Source of the DNA: Geochorda sp036562495
GTDB lineage: Bacteria > Bacillota > Limnochordia > Limnochordales > Geochordaceae
DNA: 64,000 bases
NCBI GenBank assembly: GCA_036562495.1
Contig: DATCKA010000144.1
Location: 1 to 64,000 of the forward strand
Direction of reading: 5' to 3'
The notes beneath the pieces were generated by a model. The model did no database searches, was not told where the DNA came from, and saw only the letters and a program-made list of their open reading frames with translations. Both the position numbers and the translations under genes were made by a program. This document shows, in pieces, positions 1 through 13,210 of the stretch. Within the stretch, counting starts at the first letter, position 1. Each line of letters begins with the position of its first letter.

Positions 1-12
1 ACCTGGCGAGGT

Positions 13-41
13 CTGGCGCCGGCGCACCGCCGTGCTATACT
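13..41 (+). promoter_or_regulatory. possible extended -10 promoter for treS
   Basis: A TATACT hexamer lies at 36-41 and is preceded by TGC, giving an extended -10 (TGnTATACT). The matching -35 position (13-18, CTGGCG) is poor. Transcription would start near 48 and leave a leader of about 125 bases before the GTG at 173. This is a pattern match only. Confidence 0.35.
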
Positions 42-172
42 GGCGCTGGCCCGGCAGGTGGGGGACGCCACGACGCCGTCCAGAGGCCACCGTATATCAC
101 GAAAGCATATCGGCACCAGGCTTAGCGACGCACCTGCACACGACGCGCCAGCTTAGAGGGGGAGATGGGGGC

Positions 173-3619
<3,447 letters not shown>

Positions 3620-4913
3620 CGTCCTGCTCGAGCAGCAGGCCGCCCTGTTGAAGGGCCGGCGGGTGGGCCTCATCACCAATCCGACGGGGACCACTCGCAC
3701 GCTGCGCAGCACCGTCGACGCGCTCCTGGATGCCGGCGTCCAGGTGCGGGCCCTCTTCGGCCCGGAGCACGGGCTCAGGGGCGCGCTGCAGGACGGGCGG
3801 CCGACCGACGACTTCGTGGACCCGCGCACGGGCATCCGGGTCTACAGCCTCTACGGCCGCACGTTGCGGCCTCAGCCGGAGATGCTGCGGGACCTCGAGG
3901 TGCTGGTCTTCGACATCCAGGACGTGGGGGTGCGCTTCTACACCTACACCTACACCATGGCCTACTCCCTGCAGGAGGCGGCCCGCCACGGACTCGGCTT
4001 CGTCGTGCTGGACCGGCCCAACCCCATCACCGGGAACCGGGTGGAGGGGGCAACCCTGGAGCCGGCCTTCGCCTCCTTCGTGGGCGACTACGGCCTGCCG
4101 TTTCGCCACGGCCTGACCATGGGCGAGCTGGCCCGCTACCTCGATGCCACGCAGGGGTGGGGCGCGGCGCTGCACGTCGTCACCATGGAGGGGTGGCGGC
4201 GGGCCATGTGGTTCGACGAGACAGGGCTACCGTGGGTGATGCCGTCGCCCAACATGCCCACGCTGGAGACGGCCACGGTCTACCCGGGCACGGTGCTCTT
4301 CGAGGGCACCAATCTGTCGGAGGGGCGGGGCACCTGCCGGCCCTTCGAGATCATCGGGGCTCCCTGGCTCACATCCGAGGGCCTGTTGCCCGCGCTGTAC
4401 GCCAACATGGAGGCGGCCGGCGTCGAGGGGGCCCTGGTGCGGGAGCTCCACTTCATCCCCATGTTCGACAAGCATGCCGGGCAGCTGTGCCGGGGGCTGC
4501 AGGTGCACGTGGTGGACCGCGACGCCTACGAGCCGGTCAAGGCGGCCATCGTCCTGCTCAAGACGATACGGGATCTGCACCCCGAGGCCTTCGAGTGGCG
4601 CCGATTGGGTGACGGCACCTACGTCATCGACCGGCTGGCCGGCACCGACGCCTTGCGGACGATGGTGGATCGCGGGGCTCCGCTGGACGAGATCCTCGAC
4701 CGGATGAGCCAGGGCGCCGGGGCGTTCGCTCAGGCTCGCATGCCTTTCCTGCTGTACGAGTGACGCTCCGGAAGGCTGCGGGCCGCCTGCCGGGAGCCGG
4801 AATCGGGATGCCAGGCGTCCCGGGAGGATGACGTTCGTCCCGGCGAGAGAGGACCCCTTGCCATAGCGAACATCAGCCGCCAGGGGCCACAATGGTCCGG
4901 GGAGGTCGTGAAA

Positions 4914-5450
4914 GTGCCCGCGAGCGCGAAAGCCGCGACGAGCTCCGACGGGCGTCCGGCCAGCCGCTGCTGGCTGTGGAGCCCCAGCTCGCCGGACCGT
5001 CCCAGCATCATCCCCCTGCTGCAAGAGGTGCAGGCACGCCACGGCTACCTGCCTCGGGAAGAGGTGGTCAAGGCGGCGGCGACCTGCGGCATGAGCGTGA
5101 CCCAGGCCTACGCCGTGGCCACCTTCTACAACTTCTTCCGATTGAGGCCGCCCGGGCGACACACCATCCGCATCTGCCGGGGGACGGCCTGCCACGTGCG
5201 GGGCTCCGCCGCCCTGCTGGATCACGTGGAGCAGCTGTTGGGGGTGGGGGACGGCGAGACGACCGAGGACGGCGACTTCTCCGTCGAGACCGTGGCCTGC
5301 CTGGGGTGCTGCAGCCGGGCGCCGGTGGTGGTGGTCGACGAAACGGTCCATGGTCGGGTGGGCCGCCAGGAGTTGACCCGGCTGATCCGCCGGATCCGCT
5401 CGGGAGCAGCTGTGCGGCGAGGGGAGCACCATGAGCACGACGACCGTTGA
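4914..5450 (+). CDS. hydC: electron-bifurcating [FeFe] hydrogenase, HydC (NuoE-like) subunit
   Basis: The 178-residue protein is a NuoE/HydC-type thioredoxin-fold [2Fe-2S] subunit. Ligands are visible as C88-x4-C93 (CRGTAC) and C129-x3-C133 (CLGCC). The helical N-terminal part contains HGYLPREE and the family-typical VATFYNFF. It would pass electrons between the HydB flavin and HydA. Of the near-adjacent GTG codons (4908, 4914) I chose 4914 because GGGGAGG then sits 8 bases away instead of 2. hydB begins 20 bases before this gene ends, so translation is probably coupled. The 150 bases before it hold no gene. Confidence 0.93.
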   Translation: MPASAKAATSSDGRPASRCWLWSPSSPDRPSIIPLLQEVQARHGYLPREEVVKAAATCGMSVTQAYAVATFYNFFRLRPPGRHTIRICRGTACHVRGSAALLDHVEQLLGVGDGETTEDGDFSVETVACLGCCSRAPVVVVDETVHGRVGRQELTRLIRRIRSGAAVRRGEHHEHDDR

Positions 5451-7350
5451 GATCCGGGTCGGGGCCGGCAGCTGCGGCCTGGCGGCCGGCGCGGGCCAGG
5501 TGATGGAGGCCTTCCGCCGGGAGCTGGAAAGGGCTGGCGTACGAGCCAGCGTCAAGACCGTGGGCTGCATCGGCATGTGCGAGCGAGAGGTGCTGGTAGA
5601 CGTCCGGCTCCCGGGACGGCCTGCTCTTACCTTCGGCGGCATCACTCCGGCGTCGGCGTCCCGTCTGGTCTCTACATACGTGGTGGGCGGCATCGTGCCG
5701 GAGGACCTCCTGGTGGGCGTGGCCCTGGGAGAGCCCGAGGGCGAGGTGCGGGCGCCTGTGGGGCCAGCCAGCCTCGGCAGGCAGGGCGGCACCTCCGCTG
5801 CGGGAGACGGGGCTGCGACGGTCGAGGTGCGGCGTCTGCCCCGGGTCGACGAGCTGCCGCTGATGCGCAAGCAGCGTCGCATCGTGCTGGCCAACTGCGG
5901 GCGCATCGATCCCTGCGACATCGACGAGTACATCGCCGCGGGCGGCTATGGGGCCCTGGAGCGGGCCATCCGCTCGATGACGCCCCAAGAGGTCATCGAC
6001 GAGATCGACCGGGCCGGGTTGCGCGGGCGAGGGGGCGCCGGCTTCCCGACGGGGCGCAAGTGGCGGCTGGCCGCCATGCAGGCGGATCCGGTGCGCTACG
6101 TCGTCTGCAATGCCGACGAGGGCGACCCGGGCGCGTTCATGGATCGGAGCGTGCTCGAGGGTGACCCGCACCGCGTGCTGGAGGGGATGGCCCTCGCCGC
6201 CTACGCCGTGGGGGCCCGACGAGGATTCGTCTACGTCCGGGCCGAGTACCCCCTGGCCATCGAGCGGCTGCAGCGGGCCATCCAGCAGGCCGAGGAGCGC
6301 GGCCTGCTGGGCTCCCGCATCCTGGGCAGCGACTTCACCTTCACGATAGAGATCCGGGTCGGGGCTGGCGCCTTCGTCTGCGGGGAGGAGACGGCGCTCA
6401 TCGCCTCCGTCGAGGGTGGCCGCGGCATGCCTCGTCCCCGTCCGCCCTACCCTGTGGAGTCGGGGTTGTGGGGCCATCCCACCGTCATCAACAACGTCGA
6501 GACCCTGGCCAACGTACCCGCCATCATCGCGCACGGCGCCGACTGGTTTAGAGCCATCGGCACCGAGGGCAGCAAGGGCACCAAGGTCTTCGCCCTGACC
6601 GGAGAGGTCGCGGACAGCGGCCTCATCGAGGTGCCGATGGGTGTCACCCTGCGGGAGATCGTCTACGAGATCGGGGGCGGCATCGAGCAGGGCAAGCCCT
6701 TCAAGGCGGTGCAGATAGGGGGACCGTCAGGGGGGTGTTTGCCCGAGAGCCTGCTGGACACCCCCATCGACTACGAGTCGCTGGCCCGCACGGGCGCCAT
6801 GATGGGTTCGGGCGGCCTCGTCGTCATGGACGACTCCAAGTGCATGGTCGACGTGGCGCGTTTCTTCCTGGACTTCCTGCGCAAGGAGTCGTGCGGCAAG
6901 TGCATCCCCTGCCGGGAGGGCACGACCCGGCTCTACGAGCTGTTGGAGCGCATCGTGGCGCCGCCGGGAGGACCCCGCAAGATGCATCCGCGCCAGGCGG
7001 AGGAGCTGCTGGCCTCGATCGAGTCGCTGGGACGGGTGCTCAAGGCCACGGCCGCCTGCGGCCTGGGGCAGACGGCGGCCAATCCCGTGCTGAGCACCTT
7101 GCGCTACTTCCGTGACGAATACCTGGCGCACCTGGTGGAGGGGCGATGCCCGGCGCACCGCTGCAGCGCCTACCTGGCCTACCGCATCGATCCGTCCGTC
7201 TGCACGGGGTGCGGTGCCTGTGTGCAGGCGTGCGTGCAAGGGGCCATCGTGGGCCAGAAACGTCAGCCTCACCGCATCGTCAGCGACCGGTGCGTGCGCT
7301 GTGGTGCGTGCCGAGAGTCCTGCCGGTTCGGCGCAGTGGAGGTGGCCTGA
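5431..7350 (+). CDS. hydB: electron-bifurcating [FeFe] hydrogenase, HydB (NuoF-like) NADH/FMN subunit
   Basis: The 639-residue protein has four parts. First is an N-terminal thioredoxin-like [2Fe-2S] domain (GSCGLAAG and GCIGMCE within the first 55 residues). Next is the NuoF flavin/NADH core with GRGGAGFP at 199-206, NADEGDPGAF and GEETAL. Then comes the [4Fe-4S] site C488-x2-C491-x2-C494. Last are two C-terminal ferredoxin clusters beginning at C591 (CTGCGACVQAC and CVRCGACRESC). This order is typical of HydB in trimeric bifurcating hydrogenases and unlike respiratory NuoF, which lacks the C-terminal ferredoxin. It binds NAD(H) and is the likely site of electron bifurcation. ATG 5431 has GAGGGGAG upstream. 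Its TGA shares a base with the hydA ATG. Confidence 0.95.
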   Translation: MSTTTVEIRVGAGSCGLAAGAGQVMEAFRRELERAGVRASVKTVGCIGMCEREVLVDVRLPGRPALTFGGITPASASRLVSTYVVGGIVPEDLLVGVALGEPEGEVRAPVGPASLGRQGGTSAAGDGAATVEVRRLPRVDELPLMRKQRRIVLANCGRIDPCDIDEYIAAGGYGALERAIRSMTPQEVIDEIDRAGLRGRGGAGFPTGRKWRLAAMQADPVRYVVCNADEGDPGAFMDRSVLEGDPHRVLEGMALAAYAVGARRGFVYVRAEYPLAIERLQRAIQQAEERGLLGSRILGSDFTFTIEIRVGAGAFVCGEETALIASVEGGRGMPRPRPPYPVESGLWGHPTVINNVETLANVPAIIAHGADWFRAIGTEGSKGTKVFALTGEVADSGLIEVPMGVTLREIVYEIGGGIEQGKPFKAVQIGGPSGGCLPESLLDTPIDYESLARTGAMMGSGGLVVMDDSKCMVDVARFFLDFLRKESCGKCIPCREGTTRLYELLERIVAPPGGPRKMHPRQAEELLASIESLGRVLKATAACGLGQTAANPVLSTLRYFRDEYLAHLVEGRCPAHRCSAYLAYRIDPSVCTGCGACVQACVQGAIVGQKRQPHRIVSDRCVRCGACRESCRFGAVEVA

Positions 7351-9119
7351 TGGGGACGCCCGAGACGGTCCGCCTGACGGTGGACGGCCGTCCAGTAGAG
7401 GCCCGGGCCGGAGAGACCCTGCTGTCGGCCCTGCGAGCGGCGGGGTACGAGATTCCCACGCTCTGCCACCTGGAAGGCCTGCCGCCCTTCGGGGCATGTC
7501 GCCTCTGTGTGGTGGAGCTGGCAGGGTCCGGGCGACTGGTGACGGCTTGCACCCAGAAGGTCGCGGACGGCATGGAGATCCAAACCAGCTCGCCGGCCGT
7601 GCGGGAGGCGCGCCGCCAGGTCCTGGAGCTGCTGCTGGCCGATCACCCGCAGGCCTGCCTGAGCTGTGCGCGTTCCGACGATTGTGAGCTCCGTGTCCTG
7701 GCGGCTCGATGGGGGGCGCGGGTCGGCGCCTACGTCGGCGCCCGCCGCAAGGCGCAGGACCAGGAGCCCGACGTTTCCAGCGGCGTCATCGTGCGCGACC
7801 CGGGCAAGTGCATCCTCTGCGGCCGGTGCGTGCGGGTCTGCCAGGAGGTGCAGGGGATCGGGGCCATCGACTTCGTGGGGCGGGGCTTCGACGTGACCGT
7901 CGGTTCAGGCTTTGGAGTCCCGCTCGCCGAGTCGGGCTGCGTCTACTGCGGCCAGTGCGTGCTACGTTGTCCGGTCGGGGCCCTCTACGAGCAGGACCAC
8001 GTGGAGCGGGTCTGGCAGGCGCTACACGACCCGTCGACACGGGTCGTGGCGCAGATCGCACCCGCCGTCCGGGTCTCGGTGGGAGAGGCCTTCGGGGCAG
8101 CGCCGGGCGCGCCCCTGACCGGCCAGATCGTGGCCGCGCTACGCTGGCTCGGCTTCGATTACGTCTTCGACACCAACTTCGGCGCCGACTTGACGGTGAT
8201 GGAGGAAGCCGCCGAGCTGCTCCGGCGCCTGTCGGGCAAGAGCTCGCACGAGCCCTTGCCGCTCATGACCTCGTGCTGTCCTGCCTGGGTCAAGTACGTC
8301 GAGCACTACTTCCCCGAGCGCCTGGCGCACCTCTCCACATGCCGGTCGCCCCACGAGATGGTGGGGGCGGTCGTCAAGCAGTACTTCGCCGCGAAGGCCG
8401 GCATCCACCCGGATCGACTATTCGTGGTCTCCATCATGCCTTGCACCGCCAAGAAGTTCGAGGCCCGGCGGGAGGAGCTGGGCGGTGCGGTCGACGCCGT
8501 GCTGACCACCCGCGAGTTCATCCGGATGCTCCGGCAGGCCGGCATCGACGTCACTCGACTGGCGCCCGAGCCGATGGACCCCGTGCTCGGGCAGAGCACC
8601 GGGGCAGCGGTCATCTTCGGCGGCAGCGGCGGAGTGGCCCAGGCGGCCCTGCGCACCGCGTACCACATGGCGACGGGCCAGGATCTGCCGCCCGACGCTC
8701 TCGAGTGGACGGAAATCGGGGCGGGCGGAGGCATCCGTCGCCTGGACGTGGCTCTGGGCGACCGGGTCCTGCGGTGCGCCATCGTCGACGGCTTGAGGGC
8801 TGCGCGGACCCTGCTGGAGAGCCCGGAGTTCGAGCGCCTCGACTTCGTCGAGGTGATGGCGTGCCCGGGCGGGTGCGTCGGGGGTGGGGGCCAGCCGCGA
8901 GCCGCCGCCGGCGAGGCGGGCATTGTGGGGACCCGGCTGGCCCGGGCGTCAGCCCTGGCGGGCATCGACCGGGCCAGCCCCCAGCGATGTGCGCACCAAA
9001 ATCCCGAGGTGCAGGCCCTTTATGCCGAGTGGCTGGGCTCACCAGGGAGCGAGCGCAGCCACACCGTCCTGCACACCCACTACCGGCCCCGCGCGGTGCC
9101 CGTGGCCATGACCGACTAG
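7350..9119 (+). CDS. hydA: [FeFe] hydrogenase catalytic subunit HydA
   Basis: The 589-residue catalytic subunit starts with a [2Fe-2S] domain (CHLEGLPPFGACRLC). A His-Cys [4Fe-4S] site (HPQACLSC) and two ferredoxin clusters (CILCGRCVRVC, CVYCGQCVLRC) follow, then the H-cluster domain. All three H-cluster signatures are intact: TSCCPAW with C309/C310, MPCTAKK with C365, and MACPGGC with C505/C509. It makes or uses H2. With HydB and HydC it forms the soluble trimer that couples ferredoxin and NAD(H) to H2. Maturation genes hydE/F/G are not in the window. The ATG at 7350 forms a TGATG junction with hydB. Its stop (9117-9119) overlaps the stop of the convergent GH3 gene. Confidence 0.96.
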   Translation: MGTPETVRLTVDGRPVEARAGETLLSALRAAGYEIPTLCHLEGLPPFGACRLCVVELAGSGRLVTACTQKVADGMEIQTSSPAVREARRQVLELLLADHPQACLSCARSDDCELRVLAARWGARVGAYVGARRKAQDQEPDVSSGVIVRDPGKCILCGRCVRVCQEVQGIGAIDFVGRGFDVTVGSGFGVPLAESGCVYCGQCVLRCPVGALYEQDHVERVWQALHDPSTRVVAQIAPAVRVSVGEAFGAAPGAPLTGQIVAALRWLGFDYVFDTNFGADLTVMEEAAELLRRLSGKSSHEPLPLMTSCCPAWVKYVEHYFPERLAHLSTCRSPHEMVGAVVKQYFAAKAGIHPDRLFVVSIMPCTAKKFEARREELGGAVDAVLTTREFIRMLRQAGIDVTRLAPEPMDPVLGQSTGAAVIFGGSGGVAQAALRTAYHMATGQDLPPDALEWTEIGAGGGIRRLDVALGDRVLRCAIVDGLRAARTLLESPEFERLDFVEVMACPGGCVGGGGQPRAAAGEAGIVGTRLARASALAGIDRASPQRCAHQNPEVQALYAEWLGSPGSERSHTVLHTHYRPRAVPVAMTD

Positions 9120-11356
9120 GCTCGCAGCGCGGCGACGGCCCGGCGGACGACCGACTCGTCCAGGGCTCCCTGGCTCAACAGCGGTAGCTTCTTGAGCGGG
9201 AGCTCCCAGAGGAAGGAAGTCGGAGGCTGGGCCGCCAACCGCGCGAACGCCTCCGGAGGAAGCGCCTGCTGGAGGGCGGCTCGGCCGGCTGGATGTTGCA
9301 TCCAGGTCCGCACCGCCGACTCCTCGTCGAGACGCGTCTCGGCATTCAGGCCCTGGGTCAGCTCCACCGTGGCCTGTACCCGGATGTCACGGGAGGACGC
9401 GCCCACCAGGATGTCGTAGAGGCCCGGCTCCGCCACCCAGGCCCCGCGAGCGGGGTCATAGTAGGCCAGGTCCATGGCCGTCAGCACGAAGCGGACGGGC
9501 TTGGACTCCCCCGGGGCCAGGGCCACCTTGTCGAAGCCCTTGAGCTCCTTGACCGGGCGGGCGACGCGGGCCTGTCGCGGGCGGACGTAGAGCTGGACGA
9601 CCTCCTCGCCGGCCCGCTCGCCCGTGTTGCGCACCGTCAGCGACACCTCCAGTGACTCGTCGGGCCCCATCGTCGAGCGGCTGAGGGTCAGCGGCCCGTA
9701 CGCGAAGGTCGTGTACGAAAGACCGTGGCCGAAGGGGAAGAGCGGCTCCACGTCTTTGGTGTCGTAATAGCGGTAGCCGACGAAGACCCGCTCCCCGTAC
9801 CGCACGCGGCCGCCCTCGCCGGGGAAGTTGAGGAAAGCCGGCGTCTGCTCGAGGCGCATGGGGTAGGTCTCGGCCAGCTTGCCCGAAGGATTGACCCGCC
9901 CCAGCAGGACGTCCACCACGGCCGCCCCGGACGCCTGCCCGGCCAGACCGGCCAGCAGCACCGCCGGCACCTGCTCGACCCAACCGGCCATCTCGACCGG
10001 GGCGCCGTTGTGCAGGACGACCACGGTGCGGGGCTGGACCCTGGCCACCTCCCGGATGAGGGCCACGTGGCCCCCGGGCAGCGCCATGTCCTTGCGATCG
10101 TAGCCCTCGGACTCCACCCCGTCGGGCAGGCCGACGAAGACCACGGCCACGTCCGCCCCACGCGCCGCCTCCACCGCGGCACGCAGTAGCTGCTCGTCCA
10201 GGCGGCCGTCCTGGCCATAGCCCTGGTGATAGGTCACGGCCACCTCGGGTGCGGCGTGGTGCCACGCCTCCAGGGCGCTCTCGATCCGAGTGGGGTTGAC
10301 CCGGGAGCTGCCCCCGCCCTGGAACTGCGGGACTGCTGCCATGCCTCCCAGCAGGGCGACGGAGCGGTGCCGCTCGGGCTGGAGTGGCAAGAGCTGGCCG
10401 TCGTTTTTGAGCAGGACCATGCAGGCAGCCGCCGCCCGCCGGGCCAGCCGGTGATGGGCGTCGACATCCACCGGCGGGGCCGGGGCGGGGGACGACGTGA
10501 CCTTCTGCACCAGGGTGAGGATGCGCTCGACGGCTCGGTCGAGCACGGCCTCGTCGAGCTGCCCGGTGCGCACGGCCTCCACGATGCGAGCGGCGTTGGC
10601 CGGCGACGGGCCGGGCATCTCCAGGTCGAGACCTGCGGCCAGCCCCGCCACCCGGTCGTCGACCGCACCCCAGTCGGAGACCACCATGCCCTCGAAGCCC
10701 CACTGCTCCCGCAGGACCTCCGTCAGGAGCCATCGATGCTGGGAGGTGTAGACCCCGTTGAGGCGGTTGTAGGAGCACATGACGCTCCAGGGGCGCGCCT
10801 TGCGGACCACTCGCTCGAAGACGGCCAGGTAGATCTCCCGCAGCGTGCGCTCGTCCACCTCGGCGTCGACGGTCATGCGATCCGTCTCCTGGTTGTTGGC
10901 CGCGAAGTGCTTGACGCATGCCCCCACCCCGGTGGACTGGACACCCTCGACGTAGGCCGCGGCCAGCTCTCCCGCCAGATAGGGGTCCTCGGAGAAGTAC
11001 TCGAAGTTGCGCCCGCAAAGAGGGGTCCGCTTCATGTTGACCCCGGGCCCCAGCAGGACGTGGACCCCGGCGGCGCGCGCCTCGGCTCCGATGGCCTGCG
11101 CCACCTCGCGCACGAGCTGGCGATCCCACGAGCATGCCATGGCCGATGCGGTCGGGAAGCACGTGGCCGGCACGCTAGGGCTCCCCAGCTCGTCCTCCCT
11201 GGCCGGGCGCCGCAGCCCGTGGGGACCGTCGGATAGGACGATGGATGGGATGCCGAGTCGTGGGACGGCCTGCGTGCGCCACGCCGTGGCGCCCGAGCAC
11301 AGCGCAGCTTTCTCCTCCAGGGTCATCTGGCGGACCAGCTCTCGGATGGGCTGCAT
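9116..11356 (-). CDS. glycoside hydrolase family 3 beta-glucosidase
   Basis: The 746-residue protein has a GH3 N-terminal barrel with LGPGVNMKRTPLCGRNFEY and the nucleophile motif VVSDWGAV (D228). A GH3 C-terminal sandwich follows, then a fibronectin III-like C-terminal domain (about 600-700). This three-part layout is that of bacterial beta-glucosidases acting on cello- or other beta-gluco-oligosaccharides; beta-xylosidase activity cannot be excluded. No signal peptide is seen, so it is probably cytosolic. Start ATG 11356 is preceded by GGAGGGGGG about 8 bases away. It stands alone on the minus strand and its stop overlaps hydA's by three bases. Confidence 0.92.
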   Translation of the reverse strand: MQPIRELVRQMTLEEKAALCSGATAWRTQAVPRLGIPSIVLSDGPHGLRRPAREDELGSPSVPATCFPTASAMACSWDRQLVREVAQAIGAEARAAGVHVLLGPGVNMKRTPLCGRNFEYFSEDPYLAGELAAAYVEGVQSTGVGACVKHFAANNQETDRMTVDAEVDERTLREIYLAVFERVVRKARPWSVMCSYNRLNGVYTSQHRWLLTEVLREQWGFEGMVVSDWGAVDDRVAGLAAGLDLEMPGPSPANAARIVEAVRTGQLDEAVLDRAVERILTLVQKVTSSPAPAPPVDVDAHHRLARRAAAACMVLLKNDGQLLPLQPERHRSVALLGGMAAVPQFQGGGSSRVNPTRIESALEAWHHAAPEVAVTYHQGYGQDGRLDEQLLRAAVEAARGADVAVVFVGLPDGVESEGYDRKDMALPGGHVALIREVARVQPRTVVVLHNGAPVEMAGWVEQVPAVLLAGLAGQASGAAVVDVLLGRVNPSGKLAETYPMRLEQTPAFLNFPGEGGRVRYGERVFVGYRYYDTKDVEPLFPFGHGLSYTTFAYGPLTLSRSTMGPDESLEVSLTVRNTGERAGEEVVQLYVRPRQARVARPVKELKGFDKVALAPGESKPVRFVLTAMDLAYYDPARGAWVAEPGLYDILVGASSRDIRVQATVELTQGLNAETRLDEESAVRTWMQHPAGRAALQQALPPEAFARLAAQPPTSFLWELPLKKLPLLSQGALDESVVRRAVAALRA

Positions 11357-11677
11357 GGCCCCATCCCCCCTCCTCTGGTGCAGATGCTCGACGTGAGTTG
11401 AATGCCTTGCATGAAGTACCGGCTCGCGAGCATGAAGGCCCCAGGGGTCGGCAGCATCAGGAGGGTGCCGGCGACATCGCCTCCTGTCCCGGTCGTGCAT
11501 GTCCGGCGCCGTCATCGCCGGCCCCGGAGCGCTTCGTCGGGGCCCTGCCCGATCCCTGGCGAAGGGCTCCAACCGCGTCGTGACGTCGGGCGAGGTCGGG
11601 CCCGGAGTACAATGGAGCAAGCAGGGTGGGGCGCTGCCGAAGAGGCGACGGTGCCCCGGCGCGGGAGGAGCACAGGC
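11357..11677. other. intergenic region between divergent GH3 and Nudix genes
   Basis: About 320 bases without a credible gene; the open frames here are arginine/proline-rich and have no supported start. A TACAAT hexamer at 11608-11613 on the + strand could be the -10 of the Nudix gene, but there is no good -35 at normal spacing. No riboswitch or terminator was recognised. Confidence 0.4.
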
Positions 11678-12307
11678 GTGGAGCCTCAATGGATCCGGTG
11701 GGCCAAGCGTATCCAGGCGCTGGCCCAGACCGGTCTGACCTATGCCACGGACCCCTACGACCAGGAACGGTACCGGGAGCTTCGCCAGATCGCGGTCGAC
11801 ATGCTGGCGACCCAGTGCGGGCTGACCTCCGAGTCCGAGCGCGTGCGCCTGGAGGAGCTCTTCGCCGGGGAGACCGGCTACCCGACCCCCAAGGTGGACG
11901 TGCGGTCGGTGGTCTTCGACGGCGATCGCGTGCTGCTGGTCAAGGAGCGCTCCGACGGGCGGTGGTCGCTGCCCGGCGGCTGGGCCGACGTCGGCTCGTC
12001 GCCCGCGGAGATGGCGGCACGGGAGGTGGCCGAGGAGACGGGGTACGTGGTGCGCCCGGTGCGCTTGCTCGCGGTGTGGGACAACTCCCGCCACCACAAC
12101 CGGCCCGTGGCCTACGCGGTCTACAAGATCTGCATCGCCTGCGAGCTGACCGGCGGCCAGCCCCGTGCCAGCATCGAGACCGAGGCCGTGGGGTGGTTCG
12201 CCGTCGACGAGCTGCCGCCGCTGTCGGTCACCCGGATCACAGCGGAGCAGATCCGTCGCCTGTACCGGCTCTACCGCGACCCATCGCTGCCTCCCGAGTT
12301 CGACTGA
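11678..12307 (+). CDS. Nudix hydrolase with N-terminal helical domain
   Basis: The 209-residue protein has a complete Nudix box (GGWADVGSSPAE then REVAEETGY, around residues 108-132) that binds the metal and pyrophosphate. An N-terminal helical segment of about 65 residues (WAKRIQALAQTGLTYATD...YDQERYRELRQIA) is typical of the Bacillus CDP-choline pyrophosphatase / ADP-ribose hydrolase-like group. Substrate is therefore likely a nucleoside diphosphate derivative, but it is not determined by sequence. GTG 11678 was chosen because GGGAGGAG lies 7 bases upstream and it begins the conserved helix. It stands 90 bases before lutA. Confidence 0.85.
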   Translation: MEPQWIRWAKRIQALAQTGLTYATDPYDQERYRELRQIAVDMLATQCGLTSESERVRLEELFAGETGYPTPKVDVRSVVFDGDRVLLVKERSDGRWSLPGGWADVGSSPAEMAAREVAEETGYVVRPVRLLAVWDNSRHHNRPVAYAVYKICIACELTGGQPRASIETEAVGWFAVDELPPLSVTRITAEQIRRLYRLYRDPSLPPEFD

Positions 12308-12397
12308 GCGGGGCAGCTGCCGGCGTGTTCCGGCAGGGAGCGCCACAAAGAGGGCGAACATTGGCGGCACGGCCCAAGCCGAGGCGGGCGGTGAGCC

Positions 12398-13210
12398 ATG
12401 CGGGTCGCGTTCTTCGTCGGCTGCGTCAACGACGTCTTCTTCGCTCGCGCCGCGGTGGGAGCGGCCCGCATCCTGGAGCGCCTGGGCGTCGACGTCCACT
12501 TCCCCCAAGAGCAGACCTGCTGCGGCCAGGCCCACTTCAACAGCGGCCAATGGGCGCAGGCTGCCACCCTGGCCCGTCACTTCGTGCGGACCTTCGAGTC
12601 GGCTGAGTATGTGGTGGCTCCCACCGGCTCCTGCGTGGCCATGGTCCGGGAGCACTACGTGGCCCTGCTGGCGGGCGACCCGGCAGTGGCGCCGCGGGCC
12701 CGGGCCCTGGCAGCTCGCACCTACGAGTTCGCTCAGTTCGTGACCGACGTGCTGGGGATCGAGGATCTGGGGGCCCGCTACCCCGTCACCGCCGCCTACC
12801 ACGCCTCGTGCCACGCAAGCCGCATCCTGGGTGCCGCCGAAGCGCCGGAGCGCCTGCTGCGGTGCGTGAGGGAGCTGACGCTCGTGCCCTTCGAGGGTGC
12901 CGACCGGTGTTGCGGCTTCGGCGGGACCTTCGCGGTCAAGTCGCCCGAGGTGTCGGTGGCCATGGCCGACGACAAGCTGGCCGCCATCGAGGCGGCGGGA
13001 GCCGACGTCGTGGTCTCGGCTGACGGATCCTGCCTGCTGCACCTGATGGGGCGTGCCCGGCGGCGGGGACTGCGCCTGCGCTTCGTACACGTGGCGGAGC
13101 TGCTGGCGGAGGGGATGGGGCTGCTCGACCCGTCGGCGGGGGCAGAGGCGGCAAGAGCCGGCGCGGTGGCGCAGGCGACGACCCGGCCGGCAGGAGGCGG
13201 CCGCTCATGA
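12398..13210 (+). CDS. lutA: lactate utilization protein LutA (CCG-domain Fe-S oxidoreductase)
   Basis: The 270-residue protein has the two cysteine-rich CCG domains of LutA/GlpC-type proteins: C-x-N-DVFF near residue 9 with EQTCCGQAHFNSG near 41, and YHASCHASRIL near 135 with RCCGFGGTF near 170. With LutB and LutC it oxidises L-lactate to pyruvate, the CCG domains carrying an iron-sulfur centre. ATG 12398 follows a GAGGCGGGCGG purine stretch. The stop TGA overlaps the ATG of the next gene (ATGA at 13207-13210), so the pair is surely one operon. About 30 C-terminal residues after the CCG core are low-complexity Ala/Gly/Arg. Confidence 0.92.
   Translation: MRVAFFVGCVNDVFFARAAVGAARILERLGVDVHFPQEQTCCGQAHFNSGQWAQAATLARHFVRTFESAEYVVAPTGSCVAMVREHYVALLAGDPAVAPRARALAARTYEFAQFVTDVLGIEDLGARYPVTAAYHASCHASRILGAAEAPERLLRCVRELTLVPFEGADRCCGFGGTFAVKSPEVSVAMADDKLAAIEAAGADVVVSADGSCLLHLMGRARRRGLRLRFVHVAELLAEGMGLLDPSAGAEAARAGAVAQATTRPAGGGRS

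Noticed and set aside
5450..6370. Repeated GAGATCCGGGTCGGGGC in hydB as an internal duplication
   Set aside because: Both copies encode EIRVGAG by chance in different domains; flanking sequence is unrelated, so no duplication is indicated.
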